64,000 bases of DNA from positions 7,279,501 to 7,343,500 of the forward strand of contig NZ_RBXO01000001.1 in the NCBI RefSeq assembly GCF_003634935.1, in the 5' to 3' direction. The notes under the pieces are model-generated. The model was not told where the DNA came from. It made no database searches and saw nothing but the letters and a program-made list of their open reading frames with translations. The position numbers and the translations under genes were made by a program. The DNA comes from Saccharothrix australiensis (GTDB lineage Bacteria > Actinomycetota > Actinomycetes > Mycobacteriales > Pseudonocardiaceae). This document shows, piece after piece, positions 16,917 to 24,443 of this stretch; position 1 is the stretch's first letter, and every line of letters begins with the position of its first letter.

Positions 16917-16968
16917 GCCCGCCGACGCCGGAACCGACCGCGCCCCTCCTCACCGACCGCGCACACCG

Positions 16969-17010
16969 CACCGGCCGGGCCGGCGGGTTGCCCGCCCGGC
17001 CCGGCCGGTG
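16969..17010. terminator. Hairpin terminator between convergent genes
   Basis: Stem of 19 bp with one bulged C and a TTG loop: arms 16969-16987 and 16991-17010 (CACCGGCCGGGCCGG pairing with CCGGCCCGGCCGGTG, then CGGG with CCCG). It lies between the TIGR03089 gene and the convergent DoxX gene and can serve both. No T-run, as usual in this GC range. Confidence 0.75.
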
Positions 17011-17016
17011 CCGGTG

Positions 17017-17421
17017 TCAGGCCGCCGCGGGCTGCTTGCGGCGGATCAGCCGGTCGACGGTCAGCGAACCGCCGTTGAAGCCCAGCGCGAGCGCCGCGAC
17101 GCCGAGGGCCAGCACGAGTTCGTAGCCGCCCTGGCCCAGCAGGCCGTTGGGCAGGTGCACGATGATCAGCGCGCCGAGCATGTCCAGCGCGAGCAGCACG
17201 CCGACCACCGGCAGCGCCGCGCCCGCGATCAGCAGCGCGCCGCCGGCCAGCTCGACGATGGCCGCGAACCACGCCGACAGGGTGGGCAGCGGCACGCCCA
17301 TCCCCTGGAAGGCTTGGGCGGTGCCGTCGAGGCCCCACTCGGTGAACTTCTGCCAGCCGTGGGCGATGAACACCACGCCGACGCCGATCCGCCCGATGAG
17401 TGCCGCCACGTCCCGAACCAT
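17017..17421 (-). CDS. DoxX family membrane protein
   Basis: A 134-residue protein with four predicted membrane segments: ALIGRIGVGVVFIAHGWQKF, TLSAWFAAIVELAGGALLI, VVGVLLALDMLGALIIVHL and YELVLALGVAALALGF. The HGWQKF and ELAGG motifs are typical of DoxX. ATG at 17421 after GGAGGAAGGGG. DoxX proteins are linked to redox and thiol homeostasis in actinobacteria. It is divergent from the ArsR-SRPBCC operon and a TATAAC box facing it lies at 17462-17467. Confidence 0.9.
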   Translation of the reverse strand: MVRDVAALIGRIGVGVVFIAHGWQKFTEWGLDGTAQAFQGMGVPLPTLSAWFAAIVELAGGALLIAGAALPVVGVLLALDMLGALIIVHLPNGLLGQGGYELVLALGVAALALGFNGGSLTVDRLIRRKQPAAA

Positions 17422-17500
17422 GCCTGCATCCCCTTCCTCCGTTTGCAGTACGCGACCGACGTTATATGAAGATTCAACAAGTTTCGGGACCGGGACCGGG

Positions 17501-17529
17501 TTGACAGGTTCCCGACAGGCGCGTAGAAA
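17501..17529 (+). promoter_or_regulatory. Promoter of the ArsR-SRPBCC operon
   Basis: TTGACA at 17501-17506, a 17-bp spacer, and TAGAAA at 17524-17529, upstream of the ArsR operator and start codon. Transcription would begin about 17536, just ahead of the palindrome at 17544. Confidence 0.65.
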
Positions 17530-17543
17530 ACCAGTCAGTTAGA

Positions 17544-17557
17544 TAACCAAGTGGTTA
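17544..17557. promoter_or_regulatory. Palindromic ArsR operator
   Basis: TAACCA-AG-TGGTTA is a perfect 6+2+6 inverted repeat in an AT-richer patch. It lies between the -10 box and the ArsR start codon, partly over the ribosome site region, where autorepressors of ArsR-AHSA1 operons bind. Confidence 0.65.
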
Positions 17558-17564
17558 GGTAGCG

Positions 17565-17903
17565 ATGGCAGACGATCCGCTGAGCACGGTGTTCGCGGCG
17601 CTGGCCGACCCCACCCGACGGGCGATCCTGGCCCGGCTGGCGGAGGGCGCGGCCACGGTGAAGGAGCTGTCCGCGCCGTTCGCGATGAGCGGGCCGGCCG
17701 TGTCCAAGCACCTGCGCGTGCTGGAGCGGGCGGGGCTCATCGTGCGCGGCCGGGACGCCCAGTGGCGTCCCTGCACGCTCGACGCGACGCCGTTGCGGGA
17801 GGTCAGCGAGTGGGCCGACGGGTTCCGCCGGTTCTGGGACGACAGCTACCGCCGACTGGACGCGTACCTGGAACGGATGAAGGAGCAGGAAGATGGCCAC
17901 TGA
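17565..17903 (+). CDS. ArsR-family winged-helix repressor
   Basis: A 112-residue regulator. The winged helix covers about residues 5-75: VFAALADPTRRAILARLAEG, KELSAPFAMSGPAVSKHLRVL (recognition helix) and AGLIVRGRDAQWR (wing). No cysteine-rich metal site is visible, as in the ArsR subgroup that pairs with AHSA1/SRPBCC proteins. It overlaps the SRPBCC gene by 11 bp. The palindrome at 17544-17557 probably mediates autorepression and perhaps control of the divergent DoxX gene. Confidence 0.92.
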   Translation: MADDPLSTVFAALADPTRRAILARLAEGAATVKELSAPFAMSGPAVSKHLRVLERAGLIVRGRDAQWRPCTLDATPLREVSEWADGFRRFWDDSYRRLDAYLERMKEQEDGH

Positions 17904-18381
17904 CACCGCCGCGCTGTGGAGCACGCCGTCCGACGTGGAGGTCGCGGTCACGCGGACGTTCGACGCGCCGCAGCACCTGGTCTTCGACGCGTTCACCAAG
18001 CCCGAGCACATCGTGCACTGGATGCTCGGCCCGGACGGCTGGACGATGCCCGTGTGCGAGGTGGACCTGCGGGCGGGCGGGCGGTGGCGCATGGTGTGGC
18101 GCCGGGCGGACGGCACGGAGATGGGGATGACCGGCACGTACCTGGAGGTGACGCCGCACTCGCGCATGGTGCAGACCGAGGCGTGGGGCGAGGGCTGGGC
18201 GGAGACGGTGAACACGACCGAGTTCATCGCGGACGGCTCGCGGACGACCGTCGTGCAGACCATGAAGTACCCGTCAAAAACCGACCGCGACCGGGCGATG
18301 GAAAGCGGCATGACGGACGGCGCGGACACCAGCTACGACCGGCTGGAGAAGTACCTGGCCACCAACCCGACCGCCGCGTAA
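17893..18381 (+). CDS. SRPBCC (AHSA1/START-like) family protein
   Basis: A 162-residue single-domain protein of the AHSA1-like SRPBCC fold: an N-terminal strand VEVAVTRTFDAPQHLVFDAF, KPEHIVHWMLGPDGW, the turn DLRAGGRWRMVW and MGMTGTYLEVTPHSRMV, then a long C-terminal helix with YDRLEKYLA. Such proteins bind hydrophobic ligands in the cytosol; the ligand is unknown. It is the second gene of an ArsR operon, a pairing that recurs in actinobacteria. Confidence 0.9.
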   Translation: MATDTAALWSTPSDVEVAVTRTFDAPQHLVFDAFTKPEHIVHWMLGPDGWTMPVCEVDLRAGGRWRMVWRRADGTEMGMTGTYLEVTPHSRMVQTEAWGEGWAETVNTTEFIADGSRTTVVQTMKYPSKTDRDRAMESGMTDGADTSYDRLEKYLATNPTAA

Positions 18382-18408
18382 CCCGCCGGCACCCGCCTTG
18401 ACCGAGCA

Positions 18409-18468
18409 CCCGACCGCGGCCCGGAGACCCCGATCGAGCAGGTCGGGTGCCTCCGGGCCGCGGTCGGG
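18409..18468. terminator. Bidirectional hairpin terminator
   Basis: A perfect 18-bp stem, arms 18409-18426 and 18451-18468 (CCCGACCGCGGCCCGGAG and its complement), with a 24-nt loop. It sits between the convergent SRPBCC and acyl-CoA dehydrogenase genes. Confidence 0.8.
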
Positions 18469-18476
18469 TCGTCGGT

Positions 18477-19640
18477 TCAGCCCTTGAGCAGGGCGCGCGA
18501 CATCACGACGCGCTGGATCTGGTTCGTGCCCTCGTAGATCTGGGTGATCTTGGCGTCCCGCATCATGCGCTCCACCGGGAAGTCGCGGGTGTAGCCGGCG
18601 CCGCCGAACAGCTGCACGGCGTCCGTCGTCACCTCCATCGCCACGTCCGACGCGAAGCACTTCGCCGCCGCCGTGATGAACCCGATGTTCGGCTCACCGC
18701 GCTCCGCCTTCGCCGCCGCCACGTACACCATGTGGCGGGCCGCCTCGATCTTCATCGCCATGTCCGCGAGCATGAACTGCACGCCCTGGAACTCGGAGAT
18801 GGACTTGCCGAACTGCTTGCGGTCCTTCACGTACGCGATCGCGGCCTCCAGCGCGCCCTGCGCGATGCCCACCGCCTGCGCCCCGATCGTCGGGCGGGTG
18901 TGGTCGAGCGTGCGCAGCGCCGTCTTCAGGCCGGTGCCCGGCTCGCCGATGATGCGGTCCGCGGGGATGGCGCAGTTCTCGAAGTGGATCTCCCGCGTGG
19001 GCGAGCCCTTGATGCCGAGCTTGCGCTCCTTCGAGCCCACGACGAACCCCGGATCGTCCTTGTGCACCACGAACGCCGAGATGCCCTGCGACTTCTTCGG
19101 CGCGTCCGGGTCGGTCACCGCCATGACGGTGTACCAGGTCGACTCGCCGGCGTTGGTGATCCAGCACTTCGTGCCGTTCAGCACCCAGTGGTCGCCGTCG
19201 AGCCGCGCCCGCGTGCGCATCGACGCCGTGTCGGAGCCCGCCTCGCGCTCGGACAGCGCGTAGGACGCCATCGCCTCGCCCGACGCGATGGACGGCAGCA
19301 CCTGCCGCTTCAGGTCCTCCGACGCGGACAGCAGGATCGGCATGGTGCCGAGCTTGTTCACGGCCGGGATCAGGGACGACGACGCGCAGACGCGCGCCAC
19401 CTCCTCGATCACGATGCACGTGGCCACCGAGTCGGCGCCCTGGCCGTCGTACGCCTCCGGCACGTGCACGGCACCGAAACCGGCCTTGACCAGCGCGTTC
19501 AGCGCCTCGACCGGGAAGCGCTCCTGCTCGTCGACCTCGGCCGCGTGCGGGGCGATCTCCTTGTCGGCGAGCGACCGGACCGCCTCGCGCAGCGCCTCGT
19601 GCTCCTCCGCGAGCTGGTAGGTACCGAAACTCGGGTCCAC
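18477..19640 (-). CDS. Acyl-CoA dehydrogenase (FadE25-like)
   Basis: A 387-residue flavoprotein from a GTG preceded by GGGAGG. It holds the family signatures YALSEREAGSDTASM (FAD/substrate), GTKCWITNAGESTWY, and the C-terminal QLFGGAGYTRDFPVERMMRD with the IYEGTNQIQ motif. It oxidises acyl-CoA esters to enoyl-CoA with FAD. It stands next to purE and purK as fadE25 does in mycobacteria, which argues for a short or branched chain substrate but does not prove it. A small hairpin (19651-19674) lies in its leader. Confidence 0.93.
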   Translation of the reverse strand: MDPSFGTYQLAEEHEALREAVRSLADKEIAPHAAEVDEQERFPVEALNALVKAGFGAVHVPEAYDGQGADSVATCIVIEEVARVCASSSLIPAVNKLGTMPILLSASEDLKRQVLPSIASGEAMASYALSEREAGSDTASMRTRARLDGDHWVLNGTKCWITNAGESTWYTVMAVTDPDAPKKSQGISAFVVHKDDPGFVVGSKERKLGIKGSPTREIHFENCAIPADRIIGEPGTGLKTALRTLDHTRPTIGAQAVGIAQGALEAAIAYVKDRKQFGKSISEFQGVQFMLADMAMKIEAARHMVYVAAAKAERGEPNIGFITAAAKCFASDVAMEVTTDAVQLFGGAGYTRDFPVERMMRDAKITQIYEGTNQIQRVVMSRALLKG

Positions 19641-19733
19641 GTTAAGTTACCTCCCGGTAGGGCCTTCTACCGAGATGTTAGCGCGCGTTCACCGCGGCGA
19701 GCCCCGCACCGTGGGCAACAGGCCCCGAACCGA

Positions 19734-20222
19734 CTAGAGCGACGCCCGCAGCGCTTCGTCCTTCTCCAGCACCAGGCGCTCCAGCGACGCCTGGAACTCG
19801 GCCATCCGCGTCCGCAGCGCCGCGTCCGCCGCCGCCAGGACGCGGACCGCCAGCAGGCCCGCGTTCCGCGCGCCGCCCACGGACACCGTCGCCACCGGCA
19901 CGCCCGCCGGCATCTGCACGATCGACAGCAGCGAGTCCATGCCGTCCAGGTACTTCAGCGGCACCGGCACGCCGATCACCGGCAGCACGGTCGCCGACGC
20001 CACCATGCCCGGCAGGTGCGCGGCGCCGCCCGCGCCTGCGATGATCACCTGGAGCCCGCGCCCGGCGGCCGACGCCGCGTAGTCGAGCATCCGCTGCGGC
20101 GTCCGGTGCGCGGACACCACGCTGACCTCGAACGGGACGTCGAACTCGGCCAGCGCCTCGGTGGCGGCCTTCATCACCGGCCAGTCCGAGTCGCTGCCCA
20201 TGATCACGCCGACTGACGTCAC
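19734..20222 (-). CDS. purE: N5-carboxyaminoimidazole ribonucleotide mutase
   Basis: I chose the GTG at 20222 (VTSVGVIMGSDSDW), which overlaps the purK stop by 4 bp, giving 162 residues, the normal class I PurE length. Motifs are MGSDSDWPVM, SAHRTPQRMLDY with the catalytic histidine, and GAGGAAHLPGM and GVPVPLKYLDGMDSL. It rearranges N5-CAIR to CAIR in de novo purine synthesis, taking the product of PurK. Confidence 0.96.
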   Translation of the reverse strand: MTSVGVIMGSDSDWPVMKAATEALAEFDVPFEVSVVSAHRTPQRMLDYAASAAGRGLQVIIAGAGGAAHLPGMVASATVLPVIGVPVPLKYLDGMDSLLSIVQMPAGVPVATVSVGGARNAGLLAVRVLAAADAALRTRMAEFQASLERLVLEKDEALRASL

Positions 20223-21406
20223 TGCTGTCCTCCGTGGATGTCGTACCCGTCGAGCCACACTCCGTCGGACAGCCAGTGCGCCGCGAGCCGGGCCCGCTCG
20301 CGCACCTCGGCCATCCGCTCACCGAGCACCGTCACGTGGCCGATCTTGCGACCCGGCCGCTCGGTCTTGCCGTACAGGTGCACGTGCGCGTCGGGGAACC
20401 GGGCGAACAGGTGGTGCAGCCGCTCGTCCGGCCCCAGCTCGGGCGCGTCCGCCGCGCCCAGCACGTTCGCCATCACCACGGCGGGCGCGACGAGGTCGGT
20501 CGCGCCGAGCGGGTAGTCCAGCACGGCCCGCAGGTGCTGCTCGAACTGGGACGTCCGCGCGCCCTCGATGGTCCAGTGGCCCGAGTTGTGCGGGCGCATC
20601 GCCAGCTCGTTCACGACGAGCCCGGACGCGGTCTCGAACAGCTCGACGGCGAGCAGGCCCACGACGCCCAGCTCGTCCGCGACCCGCAGCGCCAGTTCCT
20701 GCACCTGCTCACCGGGGGCGTCGGGCGCGGGCGCGAGGACCTCGACGCAGATGCCCTCCCGCTGGACGGTCTGCACGACCGGCCAGGCCGCGCCCTGCCC
20801 GAACGGCGACCGCGCCACGAGCGCGGCCAGCTCCCGCCGCATCGGGACGCACTGCTCCACCATCAGCGGCGTGCCGGCGGCCAGCAGCTCGGGCACCGCG
20901 CGCCGGGCGCTCTCCGGGGTGTTGAGCATCCAGACGCCCCGCCCGTCGTACCCGCCGCGCACGGCCTTGAGCACGCACGGCCACCCGTGCTCGGCGCCGA
21001 ACCGCACCACGTCCGCCACGTCCCCCACCGCGCTGAACGGCGGCACCGGCAGGCCCAGCTCGGCGAGCTTGACGCGCATGACCAGCTTGTCCTGCGCGTG
21101 CTCCAGGGCCGCCGGGGCGGGGTGCACCTTGACCCCGTCCGCGACCAGCGCCTTCAGGTGCTCCTGCGGCACGTGCTCGTGGTCGAACGTCAGCACGTCA
21201 CAGCCCTTGGCGAACGCCCGCAACGCGTCGAGGTCGGTGTGCTTGCCCAGCTCCACGTCCCGCGCGACGAGGGCGGCGGGGTCGGAGTCGGACTCGGCGA
21301 GCACGCGCAGCGACTGGCCCAGCGGGATCGCCGCCTGGTGCGTCATGCGGGCCAACTGGCCACCGCCGACCATGCCGACGACGGGGAGACGAGTACGGGA
21401 GTCCAC
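20219..21406 (-). CDS. purK: N5-carboxyaminoimidazole ribonucleotide synthase
   Basis: A 395-residue ATP-grasp enzyme. VGMVGGGQLARMTHQAAIPLG is the N-terminal fold start; LTFDHEHVPQEHL, KAVRGGYDGRGVW and VNELAMRPHNSGHWTIEGA are hallmarks of PurK. It makes N5-CAIR from AIR, bicarbonate and ATP and is translationally coupled to purE (GTGA overlap). The ATG at 21406 has a weakly recognisable ribosome site. Confidence 0.96.
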   Translation of the reverse strand: MDSRTRLPVVGMVGGGQLARMTHQAAIPLGQSLRVLAESDSDPAALVARDVELGKHTDLDALRAFAKGCDVLTFDHEHVPQEHLKALVADGVKVHPAPAALEHAQDKLVMRVKLAELGLPVPPFSAVGDVADVVRFGAEHGWPCVLKAVRGGYDGRGVWMLNTPESARRAVPELLAAGTPLMVEQCVPMRRELAALVARSPFGQGAAWPVVQTVQREGICVEVLAPAPDAPGEQVQELALRVADELGVVGLLAVELFETASGLVVNELAMRPHNSGHWTIEGARTSQFEQHLRAVLDYPLGATDLVAPAVVMANVLGAADAPELGPDERLHHLFARFPDAHVHLYGKTERPGRKIGHVTVLGERMAEVRERARLAAHWLSDGVWLDGYDIHGGQQ

Positions 21407-21422
21407 GGGGAGGGCAGTCTAC

Positions 21423-21557
21423 TGTGTTGGATGGCCGCTGCTCCGCAGACGGCGGGCGAGGCCGCCTGGAAGTCGGCCCATCGCGCCTGATTTCCCGTCG
21501 ATCGAAGAGCGTGATCGACGGGAAATCAGGCGCGACAGGCCGACGCGGCCTCGCGGG
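21423..21557 (+). repeat. Palindromic intergenic element, copy A
   Basis: Member of a family found five times in this window. Core 21481-21535 (55 nt) is a near-perfect hairpin: 23-bp arms starting TCGCGCCTGATTTCCCG around a GAAGAGCGT loop. It is preceded by a GCTGCTCCGCAG hairpin and TGTGTTGGAT, and followed by CGACGCGGCCTCGCGGG and a G-rich tract. It lies downstream of the ABC permease and upstream of purK. Confidence 0.9.
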
Positions 21558-21596
21558 TTCGGGGTGTGGCCGGGTGAGGCGGGAGGCGGGGCGGGG

Positions 21597-22622
21597 TCAG
21601 GTGGTGGGGGTGGTTCGGCGGGGTGAGCGGGGTAGGCCGAGCCTGAACGCCAGTACCAGTAGGGCTGCCGCTGCGATGACGAACAGGGCGGTCTCGATGA
21701 GCTGGAAGGGCACCACCCGGTCCACCGGCTGGTAGTCGAGGTAGGTGTTGACCACGCCGTGCTCCCGCATGCAGGTATCGAAGCCGTTGTCGGGACCGGC
21801 CGACCGCACGTTGCACTCCAGCGGGTACTCGACCGGGTTGCCGGCCGCGTCCGTGTAACCCGACTTGACGTACATCACCCCGTCGTCGATGCGGTCGGAA
21901 CTGCCCTGGTCGCGCGTGCCGAACGGCCAGAGCACGCGCTCCGGCGCCTGGTAGTGGGGCCGCCAGAACTTCGCCACCGCGAACCGCGTCGCGACGAACG
22001 CGCCGAGGGTCACCGCCATCGAGAGGACGGTCCGCCGCGTGACCGCGCTGAACGCCAGGCCGAGCGCGAAACCGAACGCCGCGTACCCGATCTGTAGGAG
22101 CGGCATGGCCTCGAAGTGCTCGTCCTCGAACGCCCGGTACGCCGGGTGACCGCCGGTCACCGAGTTCATCGCGTGCTGCGCGGTCAGCACGGCCGACCCC
22201 AGGGCCGCCGCCAGTCCCACCGCGGGCACGCCGAGCAGGACCACCTTGCCCACCAGCCACCGGGTGGGCGTGAGGTCCTGGCTCCACACCACGACGTAGG
22301 TCTTCTGCTCGTACTCGCGGGCCAGCAGCGGGGCCGCCCAGAACACCGCGATGACACCGCCGAACGCGACCGGGAGGAGCGAGGCCAGCTGGATCGCCCC
22401 GCCGAACCCGCCGAGGCCGAGGAAGCCGTGCAGTGCCGTACCGGTGGCGTTGATGGTCCACGCGATGATCAGGCAGGACAGCGCCACGACGGCGACGGCC
22501 GCGCCGAGGCCGCCGAGCTGCCACCGGTGCTGCCGCCAGGTCAGCCAGGCCAGGTCGCCCCAGCCGACCCCGGTCCGCCGCCGCGGCGGGGTGGACACCG
22601 GTGCGGTGGTGGTGGCGGTCAT
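21597..22622 (-). CDS. ABC transporter permease
   Basis: A 341-residue membrane protein from the ATG at 22622 that overlaps the ATPase stop (ATGA). Around six membrane segments are visible, including AAVAVVALSCLIIAWTI, LLPVAFGGVIAVFWAAPLLA, VVLLGVPAVGLAAALGSAVL and the C-terminal ALFVIAAAALLVLAF, with a long extracytoplasmic loop between the last two that contains two cysteines (ECNVRSAG and DTCMREH). It forms an exporter with the ATPase encoded upstream. The substrate is unknown; YtrA-regulated transporters often respond to cell-wall antibiotics. Confidence 0.88.
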   Translation of the reverse strand: MTATTTAPVSTPPRRRTGVGWGDLAWLTWRQHRWQLGGLGAAVAVVALSCLIIAWTINATGTALHGFLGLGGFGGAIQLASLLPVAFGGVIAVFWAAPLLAREYEQKTYVVVWSQDLTPTRWLVGKVVLLGVPAVGLAAALGSAVLTAQHAMNSVTGGHPAYRAFEDEHFEAMPLLQIGYAAFGFALGLAFSAVTRRTVLSMAVTLGAFVATRFAVAKFWRPHYQAPERVLWPFGTRDQGSSDRIDDGVMYVKSGYTDAAGNPVEYPLECNVRSAGPDNGFDTCMREHGVVNTYLDYQPVDRVVPFQLIETALFVIAAAALLVLAFRLGLPRSPRRTTPTT

Positions 22623-23491
22623 GCGCCGATCCCCTTCCGGGTTGCCGCGAGCTGCGCGAGCACGTAGTCCTCCAGGGTCACGGGCCGTTCGGCCCAGTGG
22701 CCGGCGACCACCGGCCGGGACTGCCCCTCGGGCAGCTTGACGAGGAACGTCGACTGGCCGCCTCGGTGGCGGGCCTCCACGACCTCGCCGACGACGGGCG
22801 GCGCCTCGGACCGCGGCCCGGTGTAGCTGACGTGCTGCGCGAGCAGGTCGTCCAGGTCGCCGCCGGCCAGCAGCCTGCCGTGCGCGAGCAGCAGCAGGTG
22901 GTCCGCGACGCCGCCCAGCTCGGCGACCACGTGCGTGGACAGCAGGACGGTCATGCCGGTCTCCGCGACCTCGGCGAGCAGCTCGCCGGTCACCTCGCGG
23001 CGGGCCAGCGGGTCGAGGTTGGCCAGCGGCTCGTCCAGCATGAGCACGTCCGGGCGGGAGCCGATGGCCAGCGCGAACGCCACCTGCGCCTGCTGGCCGC
23101 CGGACAGCTTGCCGCACGCCCGGTCCAGCGGGACCTCGAACCGCTCCAGCCAGCGCACCGCCCGCTGCCGGTCCCACAGGAGGTTGAGGTGCGCGCCCAT
23201 GCGCAGCACGTCGTCGGCGGTGAAGTTCCGGTACACCGGCTTCTCCTGGGACACGAACGCGACCCGCCCGGCGGTGCCCACCGCGCCCTCGTCGGCCGCG
23301 AGCAGGCCCGCGAGCACGCTCATCAGGGTCGTCTTGCCCGCGCCGTTCGCGCCGACCAGCGCCGCGACCTTCCCGGCGGGCAGCTCGAACGTGCAGTCCC
23401 GCAGCGCCCACTTGGTGCGGTAGCGCTTGCCCAGGCCCCGCGCGCGCACCGCGGCGGCGGTGTCGACGGGCTCCTCGACGGTAGTGGTCAT
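22619..23491 (-). CDS. ABC transporter ATP-binding protein
   Basis: A 290-residue ATPase. Walker A is GANGAGKT at residues 47-54, the signature is LSGGQQAQVA, Walker B is DVLMLDEPLANLDP, and the switch histidine is in LLSTHVVAEL. The last 80 residues form an extra region ending in a helix (TLEDYVLAQLAA) common in exporter ATPases of this type. It overlaps both neighbours by 4 bp, so regulator, ATPase and permease are made from one message. Confidence 0.93.
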   Translation of the reverse strand: MTTTVEEPVDTAAAVRARGLGKRYRTKWALRDCTFELPAGKVAALVGANGAGKTTLMSVLAGLLAADEGAVGTAGRVAFVSQEKPVYRNFTADDVLRMGAHLNLLWDRQRAVRWLERFEVPLDRACGKLSGGQQAQVAFALAIGSRPDVLMLDEPLANLDPLARREVTGELLAEVAETGMTVLLSTHVVAELGGVADHLLLLAHGRLLAGGDLDDLLAQHVSYTGPRSEAPPVVGEVVEARHRGGQSTFLVKLPEGQSRPVVAGHWAERPVTLEDYVLAQLAATRKGIGA

Positions 23492-23943
23492 CGGACCGCC
23501 ACCCCTTCTCCCTCGGTCGTCTGTTCGCCGGCTGGGCCGGCGCTTCCCGGTCCGCCCGGCGGTTGACCACCGTCGACGTTGGCCAGCACGGACCGCACCA
23601 GCGCGTCCACGTCCTCCGCGTCCAGGCCGGCCGCCCGCGCTTCCCGCACCCAGTCGGCGAGCCGCTCCCGCAGCTCCGCCATCACACCGGGGTCGGTCGA
23701 CCCGAGGCCGGTCTTCACGAACGTGCCCGCGCCCTGGCGCGCTTCGACCAGGCCGGACAGTTCGAGTTCGCGATACGCCTTGAGCACGGTGTTCGCGTTG
23801 ACGCCGCCGCTGCGGACCGCGTCGCGCACGGTGGGCAGCCGGTCCCCCGGCTCCAACCAGCCCAACCGCAGGGCCTCCCGGACCTGCCGCACGAGCTGGA
23901 GGTACGCGGGGAGGCCGCTGGACCGGTCGATGCGGAACTCCAC
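23488..23943 (-). CDS. GntR-family regulator (YtrA subfamily)
   Basis: From the GTG at 23943, six to seven bases after GGAGG, the protein has 151 residues. The winged helix (about residues 8-75) shows GLPAYLQLVRQVREALRLGW, GDRLPTVRDAV, VNANTVLKAYRELELSGLV and RQGAGTFV. Only a short C-terminal helical region follows, which places it in the YtrA subgroup that controls ABC exporters. It is first in the operon with the ATPase and permease. A 20-bp palindrome overlaps its promoter (23959-23978), which argues for autorepression released by an inducer. Confidence 0.92.
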   Translation of the reverse strand: MEFRIDRSSGLPAYLQLVRQVREALRLGWLEPGDRLPTVRDAVRSGGVNANTVLKAYRELELSGLVEARQGAGTFVKTGLGSTDPGVMAELRERLADWVREARAAGLDAEDVDALVRSVLANVDGGQPPGGPGSAGPAGEQTTEGEGVAVR

Positions 23944-23958
23944 CCGACGCCTCCAAAG

Positions 23959-23978
23959 TGTTCTAGTCAACTAGAACA
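23959..23978. promoter_or_regulatory. YtrA-type palindromic operator
   Basis: TGTTCTAGT-CA-ACTAGAACA: a perfect 9-bp inverted repeat with a 2-bp centre, unusually AT-rich for this genome. It lies between the -10 box and the GntR gene, over the likely transcription start. Confidence 0.85.
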
Positions 23979-23979
23979 G

Positions 23980-24009
23980 TAGACAACCAGCACACCACCT
24001 CCTTGTCAA
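23980..24009 (-). promoter_or_regulatory. Promoter of the GntR-ABC operon
   Basis: On the minus strand, TTGACA (24004-24009) is followed after 18 bp by TGTCTA (23980-23985). The palindromic operator begins directly downstream, so a bound regulator would block initiation. Confidence 0.65.
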
Positions 24010-24193
24010 CGCCACCACCCCACACCCCACTCCCCACACCCCACTCCCCACACGCCACACCCCACACGCCTACCTGCCGACTCGCCCCTTGCCGTGCCGC
24101 CTCGCCCCCGCTCCCCCCGCTCCGCCGCTCCCTCGCCCTCGCCCCCGCACTTCCCACTTGCTCCCGCCCCCCACTTCCCACTTGCTCCCGCGC
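24010..24193. repeat. C-rich low-complexity stretch with short tandem repeats
   Basis: No gene is seen. The plus strand has back-to-back copies of CCCCACACCCCACT (about 24018-24055) and two copies of CACTTCCCACTTGCTCCCGC near 24149-24191. On the minus strand this is a G-rich tract that follows repeat copy B. Confidence 0.7.
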
Positions 24194-24327
24194 CCGCGAG
24201 GCCGCGTCGGGTTGTCGCGCCTCATTTCCCGTCGATCACGCTTTTCGATCGACGGGAAATCAGGCGCGACGGCCCGACAAAAAGGCGGCCGAGCCGCCGC
24301 GACGAAGTCGCGGCAAATCCAACACAG
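24194..24327 (-). repeat. Palindromic intergenic element, copy B
   Basis: Reverse orientation to copy A. The 55-nt core is 24215-24269, with loop GAAAAGCGT on the minus strand and one mismatched base pair in the outer stem. The side hairpin GCCGCGAC-TTC-GTCGCGGC is well formed here. It lies between the GGDEF-like gene end and the GntR promoter. Confidence 0.9.
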
Positions 24328-24390
24328 CCCTACCCCTGTCTCACCGCTCCCGCCTCTGTTCTTCGCGCGCCCTTCCCGCTCCCGCCCTGC

Positions 24391-24442
24391 TCTTCCCTCC
24401 CCTCTCCCTCCCTCCCCTCTCCCTGCCCCCTCCCCAGCCCCA
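24391..24442 (-). other. Homopurine/homopyrimidine tract with G-quadruplex potential
   Basis: The plus strand is almost pure C and T here, so the minus strand carries many runs of three to five G separated by one to five bases. It begins right after the stop codon of the minus-strand gene at 24444, so it would lie in that transcript's 3' region. Confidence 0.6.
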
Positions 24443-24443
24443 C

